DNA of 64,000 nt from Mariniphaga sediminis (GCF_003573545.1 NZ_QWET01000007.1:124001-188000), one strand, 5' to 3'. Counted from the stretch's first letter, positions 53,621 through 64,000 are shown. Notes: generated by a model not told the origin, from the letters alone. Numbers and translations: made by a program.

Positions 53621-53911
53621 ATGGATATTTTAGTAAAACCATTGGTTACCGAAAAAATGAATGAGCAGGCTGAGCGGTTCAATCGTTATGGGTTTATCGT
53701 GGATAAAAAAGCTACCAAACCTCAGATAAAAAAAGCGGTGGAAGGGCTTTATAACGTTACGGTCGATTCTGTAAATACCATCGTGTATGGAGGAAAAGTA
53801 AAATCCCGGTATACTAAATCAGGCGTTATAACCGGGAGAACAGCTGCTTATAAAAAGGCCATTGTTACATTGGCCGAAGGAGATAGCATAGATTTTTACA
53901 GTAATATTTAA
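53621..53911 (+). CDS. rplW: 50S ribosomal protein L23
   Basis: 96 residues; docking site for trigger factor and SRP at the tunnel exit. [14 protein letters not shown] start and [20 protein letters not shown] loop. Confidence 0.97.
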   Translation: MDILVKPLVTEKMNEQAERFNRYGFIVDKKATKPQIKKAVEGLYNVTVDSVNTIVYGGKVKSRYTKSGVITGRTAAYKKAIVTLAEGDSIDFYSNI

Positions 53912-53919
53912 TCATAGAA

Positions 53920-54744
53920 ATGGCAGTAAGAAAATTGAAACCAGTAACTCCGGGTCAAAGGCATAAGATTATTGGAGCCTTTGATACCATTACTGCATCT
54001 ACACCTGAAAAATCATTGTTGGAACCCCTGCGGAAAACTGGAGGAAGAAACAACCAGGGCCGCATGACAATGAGGTATAGAGGTGGGGGACACAAGCGCA
54101 AATACCGTATTATCGATTTTAAACGCGATAAAGACGGTGTTGTTGCTATTGTCGATTCCATTCAGTACGATCCGAACCGATCTGCCCGTATCGCCCTTTT
54201 GAAATATGAAGACGGCGAAAAAAGGTATATCGTAGCTCCAAACGGTTTGCAAGTTGGGCAAACTGTAAAAAGCGGTGGCGGGGTCGAACCTGAAATTGGA
54301 AATACGCTTCCCCTATCCGATATTCCTCTTGGAACATTGGTTCACAACATTGAACTCCATCCTGGACAGGGTGGTGTGATGGCACGTAGTGCAGGCGCTT
54401 ATGCGCAATTGACCTCTCGTGAAGGTAAATATGCAGTCTTGAAATTACCTTCAGGCGAATCTCGTATGATACTTACATCCTGCAGGGCTACTGTCGGAAC
54501 AGTTGGAAACACAGAGCACAACCTCGAACGCTCGGGAAAAGCCGGCCGTTCAAGGTGGTTGGGAAGAAGACCACGGGTACGTGGTGTTGCAATGAACCCG
54601 GTGGATCACCCAATGGGTGGTGGAGAAGGCCGCTCATCTGGCGGACATCCGCGCTCGCGTAAAGGCTTACTTGCGAAAGGGTATAAAACCCGTTCCAAAA
54701 AGAAAGCTTCCAGCAAATATATTATAGAACGTAGGAAAAAATAG
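53920..54744 (+). CDS. rplB: 50S ribosomal protein L2
   Basis: 274 residues; needed for subunit joining and peptidyl transfer. [20 protein letters not shown] and the key [20 protein letters not shown] near 225-244, with the conserved His. Confidence 0.98.
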   Translation: MAVRKLKPVTPGQRHKIIGAFDTITASTPEKSLLEPLRKTGGRNNQGRMTMRYRGGGHKRKYRIIDFKRDKDGVVAIVDSIQYDPNRSARIALLKYEDGEKRYIVAPNGLQVGQTVKSGGGVEPEIGNTLPLSDIPLGTLVHNIELHPGQGGVMARSAGAYAQLTSREGKYAVLKLPSGESRMILTSCRATVGTVGNTEHNLERSGKAGRSRWLGRRPRVRGVAMNPVDHPMGGGEGRSSGGHPRSRKGLLAKGYKTRSKKKASSKYIIERRKK

Positions 54745-54760
54745 TTAAAGAGAAAGAAGT

Positions 54761-55027
54761 ATGAGTCGTTCGTTAAAGAAAGGGCCTTTTATCGATTATA
54801 AGCTGGAAAGAAAAATTCTGGCCATGAATGATAGTGGAAAAAAATCGGTATTGAAAACATGGGCCAGGGCTTCAGTAATTTCTCCTGACTTTGTAGGTCA
54901 TACCATCGCCGTTCACAACGGTAATAAATTTATCCCGGTATATATTACCGAGAATATGGTAGGTCACCGTTTGGGTGAATTTGCACCTACACGTACCTTC
55001 AGGGGGCATGCTGGTAACAGGAAATAG
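54761..55027 (+). CDS. rpsS: 30S ribosomal protein S19
   Basis: 88 residues; pairs with S13 in the 30S head. [18 protein letters not shown] and [20 protein letters not shown]. Confidence 0.98.
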   Translation: MSRSLKKGPFIDYKLERKILAMNDSGKKSVLKTWARASVISPDFVGHTIAVHNGNKFIPVYITENMVGHRLGEFAPTRTFRGHAGNRK

Positions 55028-55061
55028 GCATAATGTCAGTAAAAATTAAAAAGAGAAAAGA

Positions 55062-55484
55062 ATGGGTGCCAGAAAAAGACTAGCAGCAGAAAGACGAAAA
55101 AAAGAGAAAAAACAACAATATTTTGCTGTTTTAAATAACTGCCCTACATCACCAAGAAAGATGAGGCTTGTAGCTGATTCTATCCGCGGCATGGAGGTGA
55201 ATAGAGCGTTGGATGTCCTCAAGTTTTCCTCAAAAGAGGCTTCACGCAGGGTAGAAAAACTCCTTTTATCGGCCATTGCCAACTGGCAGGCCAAAAACGA
55301 AGGAGTTCGTTTAGAGGAAAGTGATTTGTACGTAAAGAGAATCATGGTTGATTCAGGTCGTATTTTGAAAAGGTTACGTCCGGCTCCCCAGGGTCGTGCT
55401 CACCGTATCAGAAAACGTTCGAACCATGTTACTATTTATGTTGACCGAAAAGAAAGTGTTGTTGAAGAAAATCTTAATCAGTAG
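55062..55484 (+). CDS. rplV: 50S ribosomal protein L22
   Basis: 140 residues, longer than the 110 of E. coli as is normal in this phylum. [20 protein letters not shown] and the tunnel hairpin [20 protein letters not shown]. Confidence 0.97.
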   Translation: MGARKRLAAERRKKEKKQQYFAVLNNCPTSPRKMRLVADSIRGMEVNRALDVLKFSSKEASRRVEKLLLSAIANWQAKNEGVRLEESDLYVKRIMVDSGRILKRLRPAPQGRAHRIRKRSNHVTIYVDRKESVVEENLNQ

Positions 55485-55487
55485 TAC

Positions 55488-56201
55488 ATGGGACAGAAAG
55501 TAAATCCAATTTCAAATCGTTTGGGGTTCATTAAAGGATGGGACTCGAATTGGTTCGGTGGTGATGATTACGGCGACAAGCTGGCCGAAGACAACAAAAT
55601 ACGGGAATATTTGAATGCCCGTTTGGCCAAAGCTAGCATATCAAGGATCGTGATTGAACGTACCTTGAAGCTTATCACCATTACCGTGCATACTTCTCGC
55701 CCAGGTATTATTATTGGTAAAGGCGGACAGGAAGTTGACAAGTTGAAGGAAGAGCTGAAAAAAATTACCAGCAAAGAAGTTCAGATCAACATTTTTGAGA
55801 TTAAACGCCCGGAACTCGATGCCAAGATTGTTGCTACCAATATTGCGCGGCAAATCGAGGGTAAGGTTGCTTACCGCAGGGCAGTGAAAATGGCCATCGC
55901 TTCCACTATGAGAATGGGAGCCGAAGGGATTAAAGTATTGGTATCAGGAAGGCTGAATGGCGCCGAGATGGCTCGTTCAGAAATGTACAAAGACGGTCGT
56001 ACTCCGTTACATACCCTGAGAGCCGATATCGACTATGCCTTGGCAGAAGCGTTGACCAAGACCGGACTGGTAGGTGTTAAGGTCTGGATTTGTAAAGGGA
56101 TGATTTATGGAAACCGTGACCTCTCACCCAACGTGGGCCAAAAACAGGCCCGTGGAGGGAAAGGTGTAGGTGGCGGTAACCGTGGAAGAAGAAGAAAATA
56201 G
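55488..56201 (+). CDS. rpsC: 30S ribosomal protein S3
   Basis: 237 residues; part of the mRNA entry helicase. KH motif [20 protein letters not shown] near 71-90, then [14 protein letters not shown]. Gly/Arg-rich basic tail ([15 protein letters not shown]). Confidence 0.98.
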   Translation: MGQKVNPISNRLGFIKGWDSNWFGGDDYGDKLAEDNKIREYLNARLAKASISRIVIERTLKLITITVHTSRPGIIIGKGGQEVDKLKEELKKITSKEVQINIFEIKRPELDAKIVATNIARQIEGKVAYRRAVKMAIASTMRMGAEGIKVLVSGRLNGAEMARSEMYKDGRTPLHTLRADIDYALAEALTKTGLVGVKVWICKGMIYGNRDLSPNVGQKQARGGKGVGGGNRGRRRK

Positions 56202-56229
56202 TGGTTTAACACTCAGAATGTTATAAAGG

Positions 56230-56652
56230 ATGTTACAGCCAAAAAAAGTAAAGTTTAGAAGAGTACAAAAAGGCCGGATGAAAGGTAATTCTCAACGTGG
56301 GAACCAACTCGCTTTCGGCTCATTTGGAATAAAATCGTTGGAGGAAGCGTGGATCACCGGACGCCAGATTGAGGCGGCAAGGGTTGCAGTTACGCGCCAT
56401 ATGCAACGACAAGGTCAAATTTGGATACGAATTTTCCCCGATAAACCCATTACCAAAAAACCCGCCGAAGTAAGGATGGGTAAAGGTAAAGGGGCTCCGG
56501 AAGCATTTGTTGCACCGGTAACGCCAGGGCGGATTATTATTGAAGCCGACGGCGTGCCATTTAAACTGGCTAAGGAGGCATTACGCCTTGCAGCCCAGAA
56601 ATTACCGGTTACTACAAAGTTTGTGATAAGGCGTGATTTTGTGGAAGAATAA
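56230..56652 (+). CDS. rplP: 50S ribosomal protein L16
   Basis: 140 residues; supports the A-site t[23 protein letters not shown] opening, [20 protein letters not shown] and [17 protein letters not shown]. Confidence 0.98.
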   Translation: MLQPKKVKFRRVQKGRMKGNSQRGNQLAFGSFGIKSLEEAWITGRQIEAARVAVTRHMQRQGQIWIRIFPDKPITKKPAEVRMGKGKGAPEAFVAPVTPGRIIIEADGVPFKLAKEALRLAAQKLPVTTKFVIRRDFVEE

Positions 56653-56666
56653 AAAGGTGAATAAAT

Positions 56667-56870
56667 ATGAAAACGTCTGAAATTAGAGAATTGACGACCA
56701 AAGAAATCGTCGAGAAAATACAGGTGGAAATGGATAATTTAATTCGCCTCCGTTTAAACCATGCAGTATCTCCGTTGGATAATCCCTTGAAAATTAAGGA
56801 TGCCAAGAGGAATGTTGCACGGCTAAAAACGGTTCTTCGTCAAAGAGAATTAAGTGATAATCAGAATTAA
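56667..56870 (+). CDS. rpmC: 50S ribosomal protein L29
   Basis: 67 residues, two-helix hairpin near the tunnel exit: [20 protein letters not shown] and [18 protein letters not shown]. Confidence 0.96.
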   Translation: MKTSEIRELTTKEIVEKIQVEMDNLIRLRLNHAVSPLDNPLKIKDAKRNVARLKTVLRQRELSDNQN

Positions 56871-56877
56871 TTCAACG

Positions 56878-57144
56878 ATGGAAGAAAATAAAGTAAGAAA
56901 TCTCAGGAAAGAGCGCGTCGGGGTTGTTGTAAGCAATAAAATGAACAAAACCATTGTGGTAGCTGCCAAACGTAAAGTAAAGCATCCCATTTATGGTAAG
57001 TTTGTGAACAAAACAACAAAATTCTATGTCCACGACGAGAAAAATGACTGCAACATTGGCGATGTGGTAAGGATTATGGAAACCCGCCCGCTGAGCAAAA
57101 ACAAATGTTGGAGATTAGTTGAAATAACTGAAAGAGCGAAGTAA
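56878..57144 (+). CDS. rpsQ: 30S ribosomal protein S17
   Basis: 88 residues, OB fold binding 16S helices 7 and 11. The start at 56878 ([15 protein letters not shown]) is chosen; an upstream in-frame ATG at 56854 would overlap rpm[21 protein letters not shown] is diagnostic. Confidence 0.97.
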   Translation: MEENKVRNLRKERVGVVVSNKMNKTIVVAAKRKVKHPIYGKFVNKTTKFYVHDEKNDCNIGDVVRIMETRPLSKNKCWRLVEITERAK

Positions 57145-57146
57145 TC

Positions 57147-57512
57147 ATGATACAACAAGAAACAAGATGTTCGGTTGCCGACAACAGCGGGGCCAAAGAA
57201 GTGTTGTGTATCCGTGTACTTGGAGGTACGCGCAAGCGTTATGCCTCCCTGGGTGATACGGTAGTGGTATCGGTTAAAAGTGCCATACCGGGCAGCGATG
57301 TCAAAAAAGGGATTGTTTCCAAAGCTATTGTTGTGCGTACACGTAAAGAAGTGCGTCGTGCCGATGGTTCCTATATCCGGTTCGACGACAATGCCGTAGT
57401 ATTGCTCAATAACCTTGGTGAAATGCGTGGAACACGTATTTTTGGCCCTGTGGCTCGCGAACTGAGGGATAAGAACATGAAGATTATTTCCCTTGCACCA
57501 GAAGTACTGTAA
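57147..57512 (+). CDS. rplN: 50S ribosomal protein L14
   Basis: 121 residues. [20 protein letters not shown] opening; [20 protein letters not shown] and [16 protein letters not shown]. It binds the silencing factor RsfS in other bacteria. Confidence 0.98.
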   Translation: MIQQETRCSVADNSGAKEVLCIRVLGGTRKRYASLGDTVVVSVKSAIPGSDVKKGIVSKAIVVRTRKEVRRADGSYIRFDDNAVVLLNNLGEMRGTRIFGPVARELRDKNMKIISLAPEVL

Positions 57513-57530
57513 ATTGAAAAAAGCTCGAAA

Positions 57531-57857
57531 ATGCAGAAAAAGTTACACATAAAAAAAGGTGACACAGTAATCGTGATTACCGGTAACTACAGGGGCCAGA
57601 AGGGCCGTGTACTGGAGGTAATCAGAAAAACTGACAGGGCAATTGTGGAAGGTGTGAACCTGATCAAAAAACATACAAAACCCAATGCGAAAAACCCGCA
57701 GGGAGGTATTGTTGAACAGGAAGCGCCCATCCATATCTCGAACCTGATGCTGGTCGATCCTAAAACAGGTGAACGTACCCGTATCGGCCGCAGGTTGGAT
57801 GATAGTAAAGGTAAATTAATTCGTTATTCCAAAAAATCAGGGGAGGAGATTAAGTAA
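57531..57857 (+). CDS. rplX: 50S ribosomal protein L24
   Basis: 108 residues; assembly initiator with a KOW motif ([20 protein letters not shown]). The stop TAA shares its final base with the rplE ATG (TAATG), implying coupling. Confidence 0.97.
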   Translation: MQKKLHIKKGDTVIVITGNYRGQKGRVLEVIRKTDRAIVEGVNLIKKHTKPNAKNPQGGIVEQEAPIHISNLMLVDPKTGERTRIGRRLDDSKGKLIRYSKKSGEEIK

Positions 57858-58414
57858 TGGCTTACGTACCGACTCTTAAAAAGAAATATCAGGAAGAAGT
57901 TGTACCTACTTTGAAAAAGGAGTTTAACTATTCTTCCGTGATGCAGGTTCCGAAATTGGAAAAAATTGTGCTCAACCAGGGAGTGGGAGCAGCTATTGCC
58001 GATAAAAAAATCATTGAAGTAGCCACACAGGAAATGACAATGATTGCCGGACAAAAAGCTGTTCAAACCGTTTCCAAAAAGGACATTTCCAATTTCAAAC
58101 TGAGAAGGAAAATGCCGATTGGGGTGCGCGTTACCCTGCGTCGGGAGAAAATGTATGAATTCCTAGATCGTCTTATTGCGGCAGCATTGCCACGTATCCG
58201 CGACTTTCGCGGAATCGAAAGCAAAATGGATGGACGCGGTAATTACACGTTGGGTGTTCCCGAGCAGATAGTGTTCCCCGAGATTGTGCTTGATAAAGTT
58301 AGCAAAATCAATGGAATGAATATTACCTTTGTTACTTCGGCAGAAACGGACGAAGAAGGTTTTGCCCTGCTGAAACATTTAGGTTTACCATTTAAAAACG
58401 TAAAAAAGAATTAA
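57857..58414 (+). CDS. rplE: 50S ribosomal protein L5
   Basis: 185 residues; anchors 5S rRNA and touches the P-site t[43 protein letters not shown] and [20 protein letters not shown]. Confidence 0.98.
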   Translation: MAYVPTLKKKYQEEVVPTLKKEFNYSSVMQVPKLEKIVLNQGVGAAIADKKIIEVATQEMTMIAGQKAVQTVSKKDISNFKLRRKMPIGVRVTLRREKMYEFLDRLIAAALPRIRDFRGIESKMDGRGNYTLGVPEQIVFPEIVLDKVSKINGMNITFVTSAETDEEGFALLKHLGLPFKNVKKN

Positions 58415-58417
58415 GCT

Positions 58418-58687
58418 ATGGCCAAAGAATCAATGAAAGCCCGGGAAATAAAAAGGGCGAAACTGGTTGAAAAATATGCTGAGAAAAGGGCCAGGCTGAA
58501 AGCCGAAGGAGACTGGGAAGGTTTGCAAAAATTGCCGAAAAATTCTTCCAGGGTACGTATGCACAATCGTTGCAAACTTACCGGAAGGCCAAAAGGTTAT
58601 ATGCGCCAGTTTGGAATCAGCAGGATTAATTTCCGCGAGATGGCTTCAAACGGTCTTATCCCAGGAGTTAAAAAGGCTAGTTGGTAA
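58418..58687 (+). CDS. rpsN: 30S ribosomal protein S14 (zinc-free form)
   Basis: 89 residues. [20 protein letters not shown], then [20 protein letters not shown]. Only one Cys, so it is the long C-minus type that does not bind zinc. Confidence 0.98.
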   Translation: MAKESMKAREIKRAKLVEKYAEKRARLKAEGDWEGLQKLPKNSSRVRMHNRCKLTGRPKGYMRQFGISRINFREMASNGLIPGVKKASW

Positions 58688-58705
58688 TTGTTAAAGACTT
58701 GAATA

Positions 58706-59113
58706 ATGAGTAAAGTATCAGATCCAATAGCAGATTATCTGACAAGGGTGCGGAATGCGATCCTTGCTAAACACCGGGTGGTCGATATCCCAGCTTCAAA
58801 CATTAAAAAAGAAATGACCAAAATCCTGATGGATAAAGGGTACATTTTGAATTATAAGTTTGAAGACGATTCAGATTTTCAGGGCAATATAAAAATTGCA
58901 TTGAAATACCATCCCGAAACAAAAGTATCTGCCATTAAAGGTTTAAAAAGAATCAGTAAACCAGGGTTACGTCAGTATTGTAACGGAGAAAGTATACCGC
59001 GCGTACTCAATGGTTTGGGAATTGCTATTATTTCTACCTCGAAAGGAGTGATTACCGACAAGGAAGCCCGTGAGCAGAATGTTGGTGGAGAAGTTTTATG
59101 TTACGTCTATTAA
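58706..59113 (+). CDS. rpsH: 30S ribosomal protein S8
   Basis: 135 residues; binds 16S helix 21 and in E. coli represses the spc operon. [20 protein letters not shown] and [20 protein letters not shown], ending GGEVLCYVY. Confidence 0.98.
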   Translation: MSKVSDPIADYLTRVRNAILAKHRVVDIPASNIKKEMTKILMDKGYILNYKFEDDSDFQGNIKIALKYHPETKVSAIKGLKRISKPGLRQYCNGESIPRVLNGLGIAIISTSKGVITDKEAREQNVGGEVLCYVY

Positions 59114-59128
59114 AAAAAGAAACAGGTC

Positions 59129-59686
59129 ATGTCAAGAATAGGTAGATTACCCATTGAAATACCATCAGGCGTCGAGGTTGCTATTAGCGAAAGCAATTTA
59201 GTTTCCGTTAAAGGCCCGCTTGGTGAGTTAAAACAACAGATAACACCTGAAATTGAGGTTGAAGTAAAAGAAACGCAGATCATCTTTAATCGGCCGGCTG
59301 AAACAAAACGACTGAAATCGTTGCATGGTCTTTCACGCTCATTGGTAAACAATATGGTGGAAGGTGTGTCGAAAGGGTTCGAAATTAAGTTGGAACTTGT
59401 TGGTGTTGGTTACCGGGCCGAACTGTTGCCTAATAATGTCCTCGACCTGGTTCTGGGATATTCGCACCATACTTACCTGCAACTTCCAACTGAGGTGAAG
59501 GTTGAAGCAGTATCAGACAAACGCAGCAATCCTATAATCACACTGAAATGTTCAGACAAACAGTTGATCGGACAGGTAGCTGCAAAAATCAGATCATTTC
59601 GTAAACCTGAGCCATATAAAGGCAAGGGTATTAAGTTTGTGGGCGAGGTGCTTAGGCGTAAAGCCGGTAAAGCCGCTGCTAAATAA
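59129..59686 (+). CDS. rplF: 50S ribosomal protein L6
   Basis: 185 residues near the GTPase centre. [20 protein letters not shown] opening and [20 protein letters not shown] close to the C-terminus. Confidence 0.98.
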   Translation: MSRIGRLPIEIPSGVEVAISESNLVSVKGPLGELKQQITPEIEVEVKETQIIFNRPAETKRLKSLHGLSRSLVNNMVEGVSKGFEIKLELVGVGYRAELLPNNVLDLVLGYSHHTYLQLPTEVKVEAVSDKRSNPIITLKCSDKQLIGQVAAKIRSFRKPEPYKGKGIKFVGEVLRRKAGKAAAK

Positions 59687-59706
59687 TTTTTGAAAAATCA
59701 GGTATT

Positions 59707-60063
59707 ATGGCATTAACAAAATTAGAAAGGCGAAATAGGATAAAGCACCGGGTACGTAAAATTGTAACCGGTACAGCCGAACGTCCGCGTTTGAGCGTAT
59801 TCCGAAGCAATAAGCAAATATATGCTCAATTAATTGACGACGACAATGCAACCACACTCGTAGCAGCTTCTTCTTCTGAAAAAGAGGTGACAGAGCAGGG
59901 TGGTAACAAAAAGGAAAAAGCAGCTTTGGTTGGAAAACTCGTTGCCCAGAAAGCGCTTGCTGCCGGCATTGAAAATGTTGTATTCGACAGAAATGGTTAT
60001 TTATACCATGGGAGAGTTAAACAATTAGCTGATGCGGCCCGTGAAGGCGGCCTTAAATTCTAG
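59707..60063 (+). CDS. rplR: 50S ribosomal protein L18
   Basis: 118 residues; 5S rRNA binding. [40 protein letters not shown] and [20 protein letters not shown]. Confidence 0.98.
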   Translation: MALTKLERRNRIKHRVRKIVTGTAERPRLSVFRSNKQIYAQLIDDDNATTLVAASSSEKEVTEQGGNKKEKAALVGKLVAQKALAAGIENVVFDRNGYLYHGRVKQLADAAREGGLKF

Positions 60064-60071
60064 ATAAGATT

Positions 60072-60587
60072 ATGGCGACATTAAGTAAAAAAGTTAAAAC
60101 TAGCGACCTCGATTTAAAAGACAGGTTGGTAGCCATTAACCGCGTTACCAAAGTAACAAAAGGTGGACGTACTTTTAGTTTCTCAGCTATTGTGGTTGTT
60201 GGAAACGAAGATGGTATAGTTGGCTGGGGGCTTGGGAAAGCCAGTGAAGTTACCACGGCTATTGCGAAAGGCGTTGAGGCAGCTAAGAAGAATTTAGTGA
60301 AGATTCCGGTTATTCACGGAACCATTCCACATGAGCAGGCTGCCAGGTATGGTGGCGCACATGTATTGCTCAAACCTGCATCATCCGGTACCGGAGTTAA
60401 AGCAGGGGGAGCTATGCGCGCTGTGCTCGAAAGTGTTGGAATTCATGATATTTTAGCTAAGTCTAAAGGCTCTTCCAACCCGCATAACCTGGTGAAAGCA
60501 ACTATGGAAGCCCTCCTTGAACTGAGGGACGCACGTGCAGTAGCCGAACAGAGAGGTGTTTCATTAGAAAAAGTTTTTAAAGGATAA
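60072..60587 (+). CDS. rpsE: 30S ribosomal protein S5
   Basis: 171 residues. [20 protein letters not shown] is the loop where spectinomycin resistance maps; [20 protein letters not shown] and [10 protein letters not shown] follow. Confidence 0.98.
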   Translation: MATLSKKVKTSDLDLKDRLVAINRVTKVTKGGRTFSFSAIVVVGNEDGIVGWGLGKASEVTTAIAKGVEAAKKNLVKIPVIHGTIPHEQAARYGGAHVLLKPASSGTGVKAGGAMRAVLESVGIHDILAKSKGSSNPHNLVKATMEALLELRDARAVAEQRGVSLEKVFKG

Positions 60588-60596
60588 CTCGGAGTT

Positions 60597-60776
60597 ATGG
60601 CTAAGATAAAAATTACACAGGTAAAAAGTAGCATCGGTTCAACCAAAAGGCAGAAGGCAACGCTGGAAGCCCTGGGTTTACGTAAGCTAAACCAGACTGT
60701 TGAGCATGAAGCCACCCCACAAGTTATGGGTATGGCCCAAAAAGTGGGACATTTAGTTAGTGTTGAAGAAGTATAA
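60597..60776 (+). CDS. rpmD: 50S ribosomal protein L30
   Basis: 59 residues (MAKIKITQVKSSIGSTKRQK to HLVSVEEV), a single ferredoxin-like domain. GLRKLNQTVEHEATPQVMGM is the family core. It fills the gap between rpsE and rplO. Confidence 0.95.
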   Translation: MAKIKITQVKSSIGSTKRQKATLEALGLRKLNQTVEHEATPQVMGMAQKVGHLVSVEEV

Positions 60777-60797
60777 CAATATTTCAAAGAAGAAATT

Positions 60798-61244
60798 ATG
60801 GATTTAAGTCAATTAAAACCTGCATCGGGCTCTACCAAGAACAGGAAGCGTATCGGACGAGGACAAGGCTCAGGTCACGGCGGTACATCCACACGTGGGC
60901 ATAAGGGTCAGAAATCGAGATCAGGATATTCCAAAAAAGTTGGTTTCGAGGGTGGACAGATGCCATTGCAAAGGGTAGTACCAAAATCGGGTTTTAAAAA
61001 TTTTAACCGGGTTGAATACAAAGCAATCAACCTCGATGTATTACAACAACTTGCTGAAAAAAAGAACCTTACTTCTATTGATATAGCTGCCTTGGTTGGC
61101 GCCGGGATTGCATCGAAAAACGATAAGATTAAAATCCTTGGCGGTGGGTCATTAGACAAAAAGCTGGATGTAAAGGCACATGCCTTTTCTAAAAGCGCCA
61201 AAGAAGCTATCGAAAAACTGGAAGGAACAACTGAAATACTTTAA
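60798..61244 (+). CDS. rplO: 50S ribosomal protein L15
   Basis: 148 residues. Gly/Arg-rich N-terminal extension (NRKRIGRGQGSGHGGTSTRG, HKGQKSRSG) and FEGGQMPLQRVVPKSGFKN. Confidence 0.98.
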   Translation: MDLSQLKPASGSTKNRKRIGRGQGSGHGGTSTRGHKGQKSRSGYSKKVGFEGGQMPLQRVVPKSGFKNFNRVEYKAINLDVLQQLAEKKNLTSIDIAALVGAGIASKNDKIKILGGGSLDKKLDVKAHAFSKSAKEAIEKLEGTTEIL

Positions 61245-61250
61245 ACTATA

Positions 61251-62585
61251 ATGAAACGATTTATAGAAACCCTAAAGAATATTTACAAGATTGAGGATTT
61301 GAGGTTACGAATCGGTACTACCCTGTTTTTTATATTAATATACAGGTTAGGATCGTTTGTTTCTCTCCCGGGTGTGGATCCTGCTCAGTTGGAAAACCTG
61401 AAGAATCAAACTTCAGACGGGCTGCTTGGGCTTATCGACATGTTTTCAGGGGGAGCATTCTCTCAGGCTTCTATCTTCGCTTTAGGAATTATGCCGTACA
61501 TTTCCGCCTCCATTGTAATCCAGTTGCTTGGTATTGCAGTGCCCTATTTCCAGAGGTTGCAGAAAGAGGGAGAGTCGGGAAGAAGGAAAATCAACCAGAT
61601 TACGCGTTATCTGACCGTAATTATTCTGGTTTTCCAATCGCCGGCATATTTACAAAACCTGCTTTACCAATTGCCTGAGTCGGCTTTTGCATTGAAAGGC
61701 GCCATGTTTACCGTGTCGTCGGTCATCATTTTAACGGCTGGGTCAATGTTTGTGATGTGGTTGGGCGAGCGCATTACCGATAAAGGAATCGGTAACGGTA
61801 TATCGCTCATCATCATGATTGGTATTATAGCACGGTTACCTCAGTCGGTTGTCCAGGAGTTTGCCTCCCGGATTAACCAACAGGGCGGAGGACTTGTAAT
61901 GTTTCTAGTGGAGTTTGTTATTCTCTTTCTGGTGTTTATGGCATCTATCATGTTGGTTCAGGGAACCCGCAGGATCCCGGTGCAATATGCCAAACGAATT
62001 GTGGGTAACAAGCAATATGGTGGTGTACGGCAGTACATTCCACTAAAAGTGAACGCAGCGGGTGTAATGCCCATTATTTTTGCCCAGGCAATTATGATGG
62101 TTCCTATTACCATTGTTGGCGTTGCAAACTCTGAAAACCTTAGTGGTGTTGCGGCTGCTTTATCTAACATCACTGGTTTTTGGTATAATTTTGTGCAGTT
62201 CACGTTGGTAGTAGCCTTTACTTATTTTTATACGGCTATTACCGTCAATCCTACACAAATGGCAGAAGATATGAAGAAGAACGGTGGTTTTATACCCGGA
62301 GTAAAACCCGGGAAAAAGACTGTTGAATTTCTTGATACAATTATGTCGCGGATAACACTTCCCGGTTCAATTTTCCTGGGAATTATTACTATTCTGCCGG
62401 CATTTGCCATGCTTATGGGTATCAATCAGTCGTTCGCCTATTTTTACGGTGGAACCTCATTGCTTATCCTTGTCGGGGTTGTACTCGATACGCTGCAACA
62501 GATTGAAAGCCACCTGTTGATGCGCCATTATGATGGTCTGACTAAATCGGGCCGTATTAAGGGCCGTGCCGGTGGAGGAATTTAA
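61251..62585 (+). CDS. secY: SecY protein translocase channel
   Basis: Inner-membrane pore of 444 residues with ten helices. Plug and gate region near LIDMFSGGAFSQASIFALGI, cytoplasmic loop ending YFQRLQKEGESGRRKINQIT, and the C5 loop with RRIPVQYAKRIVG. Usually adk or map follows; here infA does, after 155 bp with its own promoter. Confidence 0.98.
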   Translation: MKRFIETLKNIYKIEDLRLRIGTTLFFILIYRLGSFVSLPGVDPAQLENLKNQTSDGLLGLIDMFSGGAFSQASIFALGIMPYISASIVIQLLGIAVPYFQRLQKEGESGRRKINQITRYLTVIILVFQSPAYLQNLLYQLPESAFALKGAMFTVSSVIILTAGSMFVMWLGERITDKGIGNGISLIIMIGIIARLPQSVVQEFASRINQQGGGLVMFLVEFVILFLVFMASIMLVQGTRRIPVQYAKRIVGNKQYGGVRQYIPLKVNAAGVMPIIFAQAIMMVPITIVGVANSENLSGVAAALSNITGFWYNFVQFTLVVAFTYFYTAITVNPTQMAEDMKKNGGFIPGVKPGKKTVEFLDTIMSRITLPGSIFLGIITILPAFAMLMGINQSFAYFYGGTSLLILVGVVLDTLQQIESHLLMRHYDGLTKSGRIKGRAGGGI

Positions 62586-62653
62586 CGTAAACTGTTGTTG
62601 TTCTTCTTTTTTAGGAGATGAAGTTGTAATTATGTAATGTGAAAAGCTTCTGT

Positions 62654-62661
62654 TATCTTTG
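62654..62661 (+). promoter_or_regulatory. internal promoter before infA
   Basis: TATCTTTG fits TAnnTTTG and is followed by CA; a TTG lies 27 bases upstream, slightly long. It is 80 bases before the infA ATG and would drive infA-rpmJ-rpsM-rpsK-rpsD. Confidence 0.6.
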
Positions 62662-62740
62662 CAATTTTAATTTAATAAGAAGTACAACAGAATTTTACAA
62701 CAATAAAAGAGGATAAAATTTTTAAAGAGGTTAATTTTTT

Positions 62741-62962
62741 ATGGCAAAACAGCCTTCGATTGAACAAGACGGAACAATTATAGAAGCATTGTCGAATGCA
62801 ATGTTTCGTGTTGAACTGGAAAACGGTCACGTTATTACGGCTCATATTTCCGGGAAAATGCGAATGCACTACATTAAAATTTTGCCGGGAGATAAAGTAA
62901 AAGTAGAAATGTCTCCTTATGATTTAACCAAAGGCAGGATTACGTTTCGGTACAAAAACTAA
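62741..62962 (+). CDS. infA: translation initiation factor IF-1
   Basis: 73 residues, one S1/OB domain covering the A site during initiation: [40 protein letters not shown], and [15 protein letters not shown]. Confidence 0.98.
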   Translation: MAKQPSIEQDGTIIEALSNAMFRVELENGHVITAHISGKMRMHYIKILPGDKVKVEMSPYDLTKGRITFRYKN

Positions 62963-62973
62963 AGAACAAAAAA

Positions 62974-63090
62974 ATGAAAACGCGAGTTTCAGTAAAAAAG
63001 CGCAGTGCAGAATGTAAAATCGTTCGCCGGAAAGGGCGCTTGTATGTGATTAATAAAAAGAACCCGAAGTTTAAACAACGTCAGGGTTAA
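62974..63090 (+). CDS. rpmJ: 50S ribosomal protein L36 (zinc-free form)
   Basis: 38 residues, [38 protein letters not shown]. One of the four zinc ligands (Cys 14) remains; the others are Ser, Asn and Phe, so no zinc ribbon can form. Confidence 0.97.
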   Translation: MKTRVSVKKRSAECKIVRRKGRLYVINKKNPKFKQRQG

Positions 63091-63117
63091 TTTGAATTTG
63101 TGAAAAATTAATTTTAT

Positions 63118-63495
63118 ATGGCACGTATTGTAGGTGTTGATATTCCTAATAATAAAAGAGGTGAGATTGCCCTCACCTATATTTACGGCATTGGCCGCAG
63201 CAGGGCAAATACCATCCTTAAAGAAGCCGAAGTTGATCCGGAAATCAAAGTGCAAGACTGGACAGATGATCAGTTTGGTGCTATCCGGAAAGTAATCAAT
63301 GACCAGTTTAAAGTGGAAGGTGAACTTCGGTCGGAAGTGCAGATGAACATTAAGAGGCTTATGGATATTGGTTGTTACCGTGGCATACGCCACCGTATTG
63401 GTTTGCCGGTAAGAGGGCAAAGTACCAAGAATAATGCCCGCACCCGCAAAGGAAAGCGTAAGACTGTTGCGAACAAAAAAATGGCCACTAAATAA
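63118..63495 (+). CDS. rpsM: 30S ribosomal protein S13
   Basis: 125 residues; 30S head bridge to the 50S subunit. [34 protein letters not shown], and [17 protein letters not shown] with a basic tail. Confidence 0.98.
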   Translation: MARIVGVDIPNNKRGEIALTYIYGIGRSRANTILKEAEVDPEIKVQDWTDDQFGAIRKVINDQFKVEGELRSEVQMNIKRLMDIGCYRGIRHRIGLPVRGQSTKNNARTRKGKRKTVANKKMATK

Positions 63496-63507
63496 GGTAT
63501 TTGAGTT

Positions 63508-63897
63508 ATGGCAAAAAAGACAGGATCAAGTAAAAAGAGAGTGGTGGTGGTGGAAGCCAATGGTATGGCTCACGTGCACTCGTCTTTCAATAACATTATT
63601 ATTACGCTGACCAACATGAACGGCGAAGTCATTTCATGGTCTTCGGCTGGGAAAAAAGGTTTCCGTGGTTCCAAAAAGAACACACCTTATGCAGCTCAGG
63701 TAGCTTCAGAAGAGTGTGCCAAAACTGCGTATGACCTTGGATTAAGGAAAGTGAAAGTGTTTGTAAAAGGGCCGGGTAATGGTCGTGAATCGGCTATCAG
63801 GTCGCTTGCCACTGTGGGGCTTCAGGTAACTGAAATTGTTGACGTGACCCCATTGCCACACAATGGTTGCAGGCCACCTAAAAGACGACGTGTTTAA
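63508..63897 (+). CDS. rpsK: 30S ribosomal protein S11
   Basis: 129 residues on the platform. [40 protein letters not shown] and the final [15 protein letters not shown]. Confidence 0.98.
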   Translation: MAKKTGSSKKRVVVVEANGMAHVHSSFNNIIITLTNMNGEVISWSSAGKKGFRGSKKNTPYAAQVASEECAKTAYDLGLRKVKVFVKGPGNGRESAIRSLATVGLQVTEIVDVTPLPHNGCRPPKRRRV

Positions 63898-63915
63898 TTT
63901 TAAAACGAAAAGGTA

Positions 63916-64000
63916 ATGGCGAGATACAGAGGACCAAAATCTAAAATTGCCCGTAAATTCGGTGAACCTATTTTCGGCCCCGATAAAGTTTTTGAACATA
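63916..64000 (+). CDS. rpsD: 30S ribosomal protein S4, cut by window edge
   Basis: Only the first 28 codons are present: [20 protein letters not shown] and GPDKVFEH. It initiates 30S assembly and often represses the alpha operon. No stop is seen because the window ends. Confidence 0.93.
   Translation, partial: MARYRGPKSKIARKFGEPIFGPDKVFEH

Overview
The window is Bacteroidota chromosome, most like a Marinilabiliales/Prolixibacteraceae-type marine or sediment bacterium. The phylum call rests on an adjacent SusC/SusD pair with a FecR anti-sigma protein, on several promoters with the TAnnTTTG -7 box used in this phylum, and on zinc-free L36 and S14 in the ribosomal operon. The family-level guess is inference from gene content only. 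No tRNA, rRNA, CRISPR array or recombinase gene was seen.

Layout. (1) 361-2151: a secreted sulfatase whose start codon is fused in an ATGA overlap to the stub of a broken DUF1016 (PDDEXK-type) gene. (2) About 2.39-20.12 kb: an AT-rich array of small minus-strand genes separated by 45-130 bp imperfect palindromes with AAC...GTT edges. The outer box at one end of a gene unit is complementary to the box at its other end (9-10 bases perfect in four units). That is the arrangement of integron gene cassettes with attC sites; no integrase is in the window, so I read it as a CALIN (cluster of attC sites lacking an integrase). Cargo: a MqsR-like/Panacea toxin-antitoxin pair, orphan immunity proteins (barstar, Imm63), a Fic protein, a CatA-like acetyltransferase, a serine hydrolase, a cupin, an arsenic operon (SigZ-like sigma factor, a 57-residue Cys-rich exported peptide, a PIG-L deacetylase and ArsM) and several unknown proteins, one of 579 residues. 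Three units carry the same 128 bp leader, and one attC is split by a 108 bp MITE.

(3) 20.2-33.4 kb: a minus-strand sulfated-glycan locus with two exported Gfo/Idh/MocA oxidoreductases, a sulfatase, a tandem DUF1080 (3-keto-disaccharide hydrolase) protein, a small lipoprotein, SusD, SusC with an STN signalling domain, and FecR. The cognate ECF sigma gene is not next to FecR. (4) 33.9-48.6 kb: housekeeping and signalling genes: an AraC/GyrI-like regulator with a membrane protein, an eIF1-like protein, a metallo-beta-lactamase-fold hydrolase, DUF1846, a GntP permease, RtcB, a HigBA pair with cassette-like flanks, a DUF3575 barrel, a small exported protein behind a good sigma-54 promoter match, a sigma-54-dependent response regulator and a hybrid histidine kinase.

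(5) 48.86 kb to the window end: the str-S10-spc-alpha ribosomal superoperon (S12, S7, EF-G, S10, L3, L4, L23, L2, S19, L22, S3, L16, L29, S17, L14, L24, L5, S14, S8, L6, L18, S5, L30, L15, SecY, IF-1, L36, S13, S11, and S4 cut by the window edge). EF-Tu, adenylate kinase and methionine aminopeptidase are not in this run. An internal promoter precedes infA.
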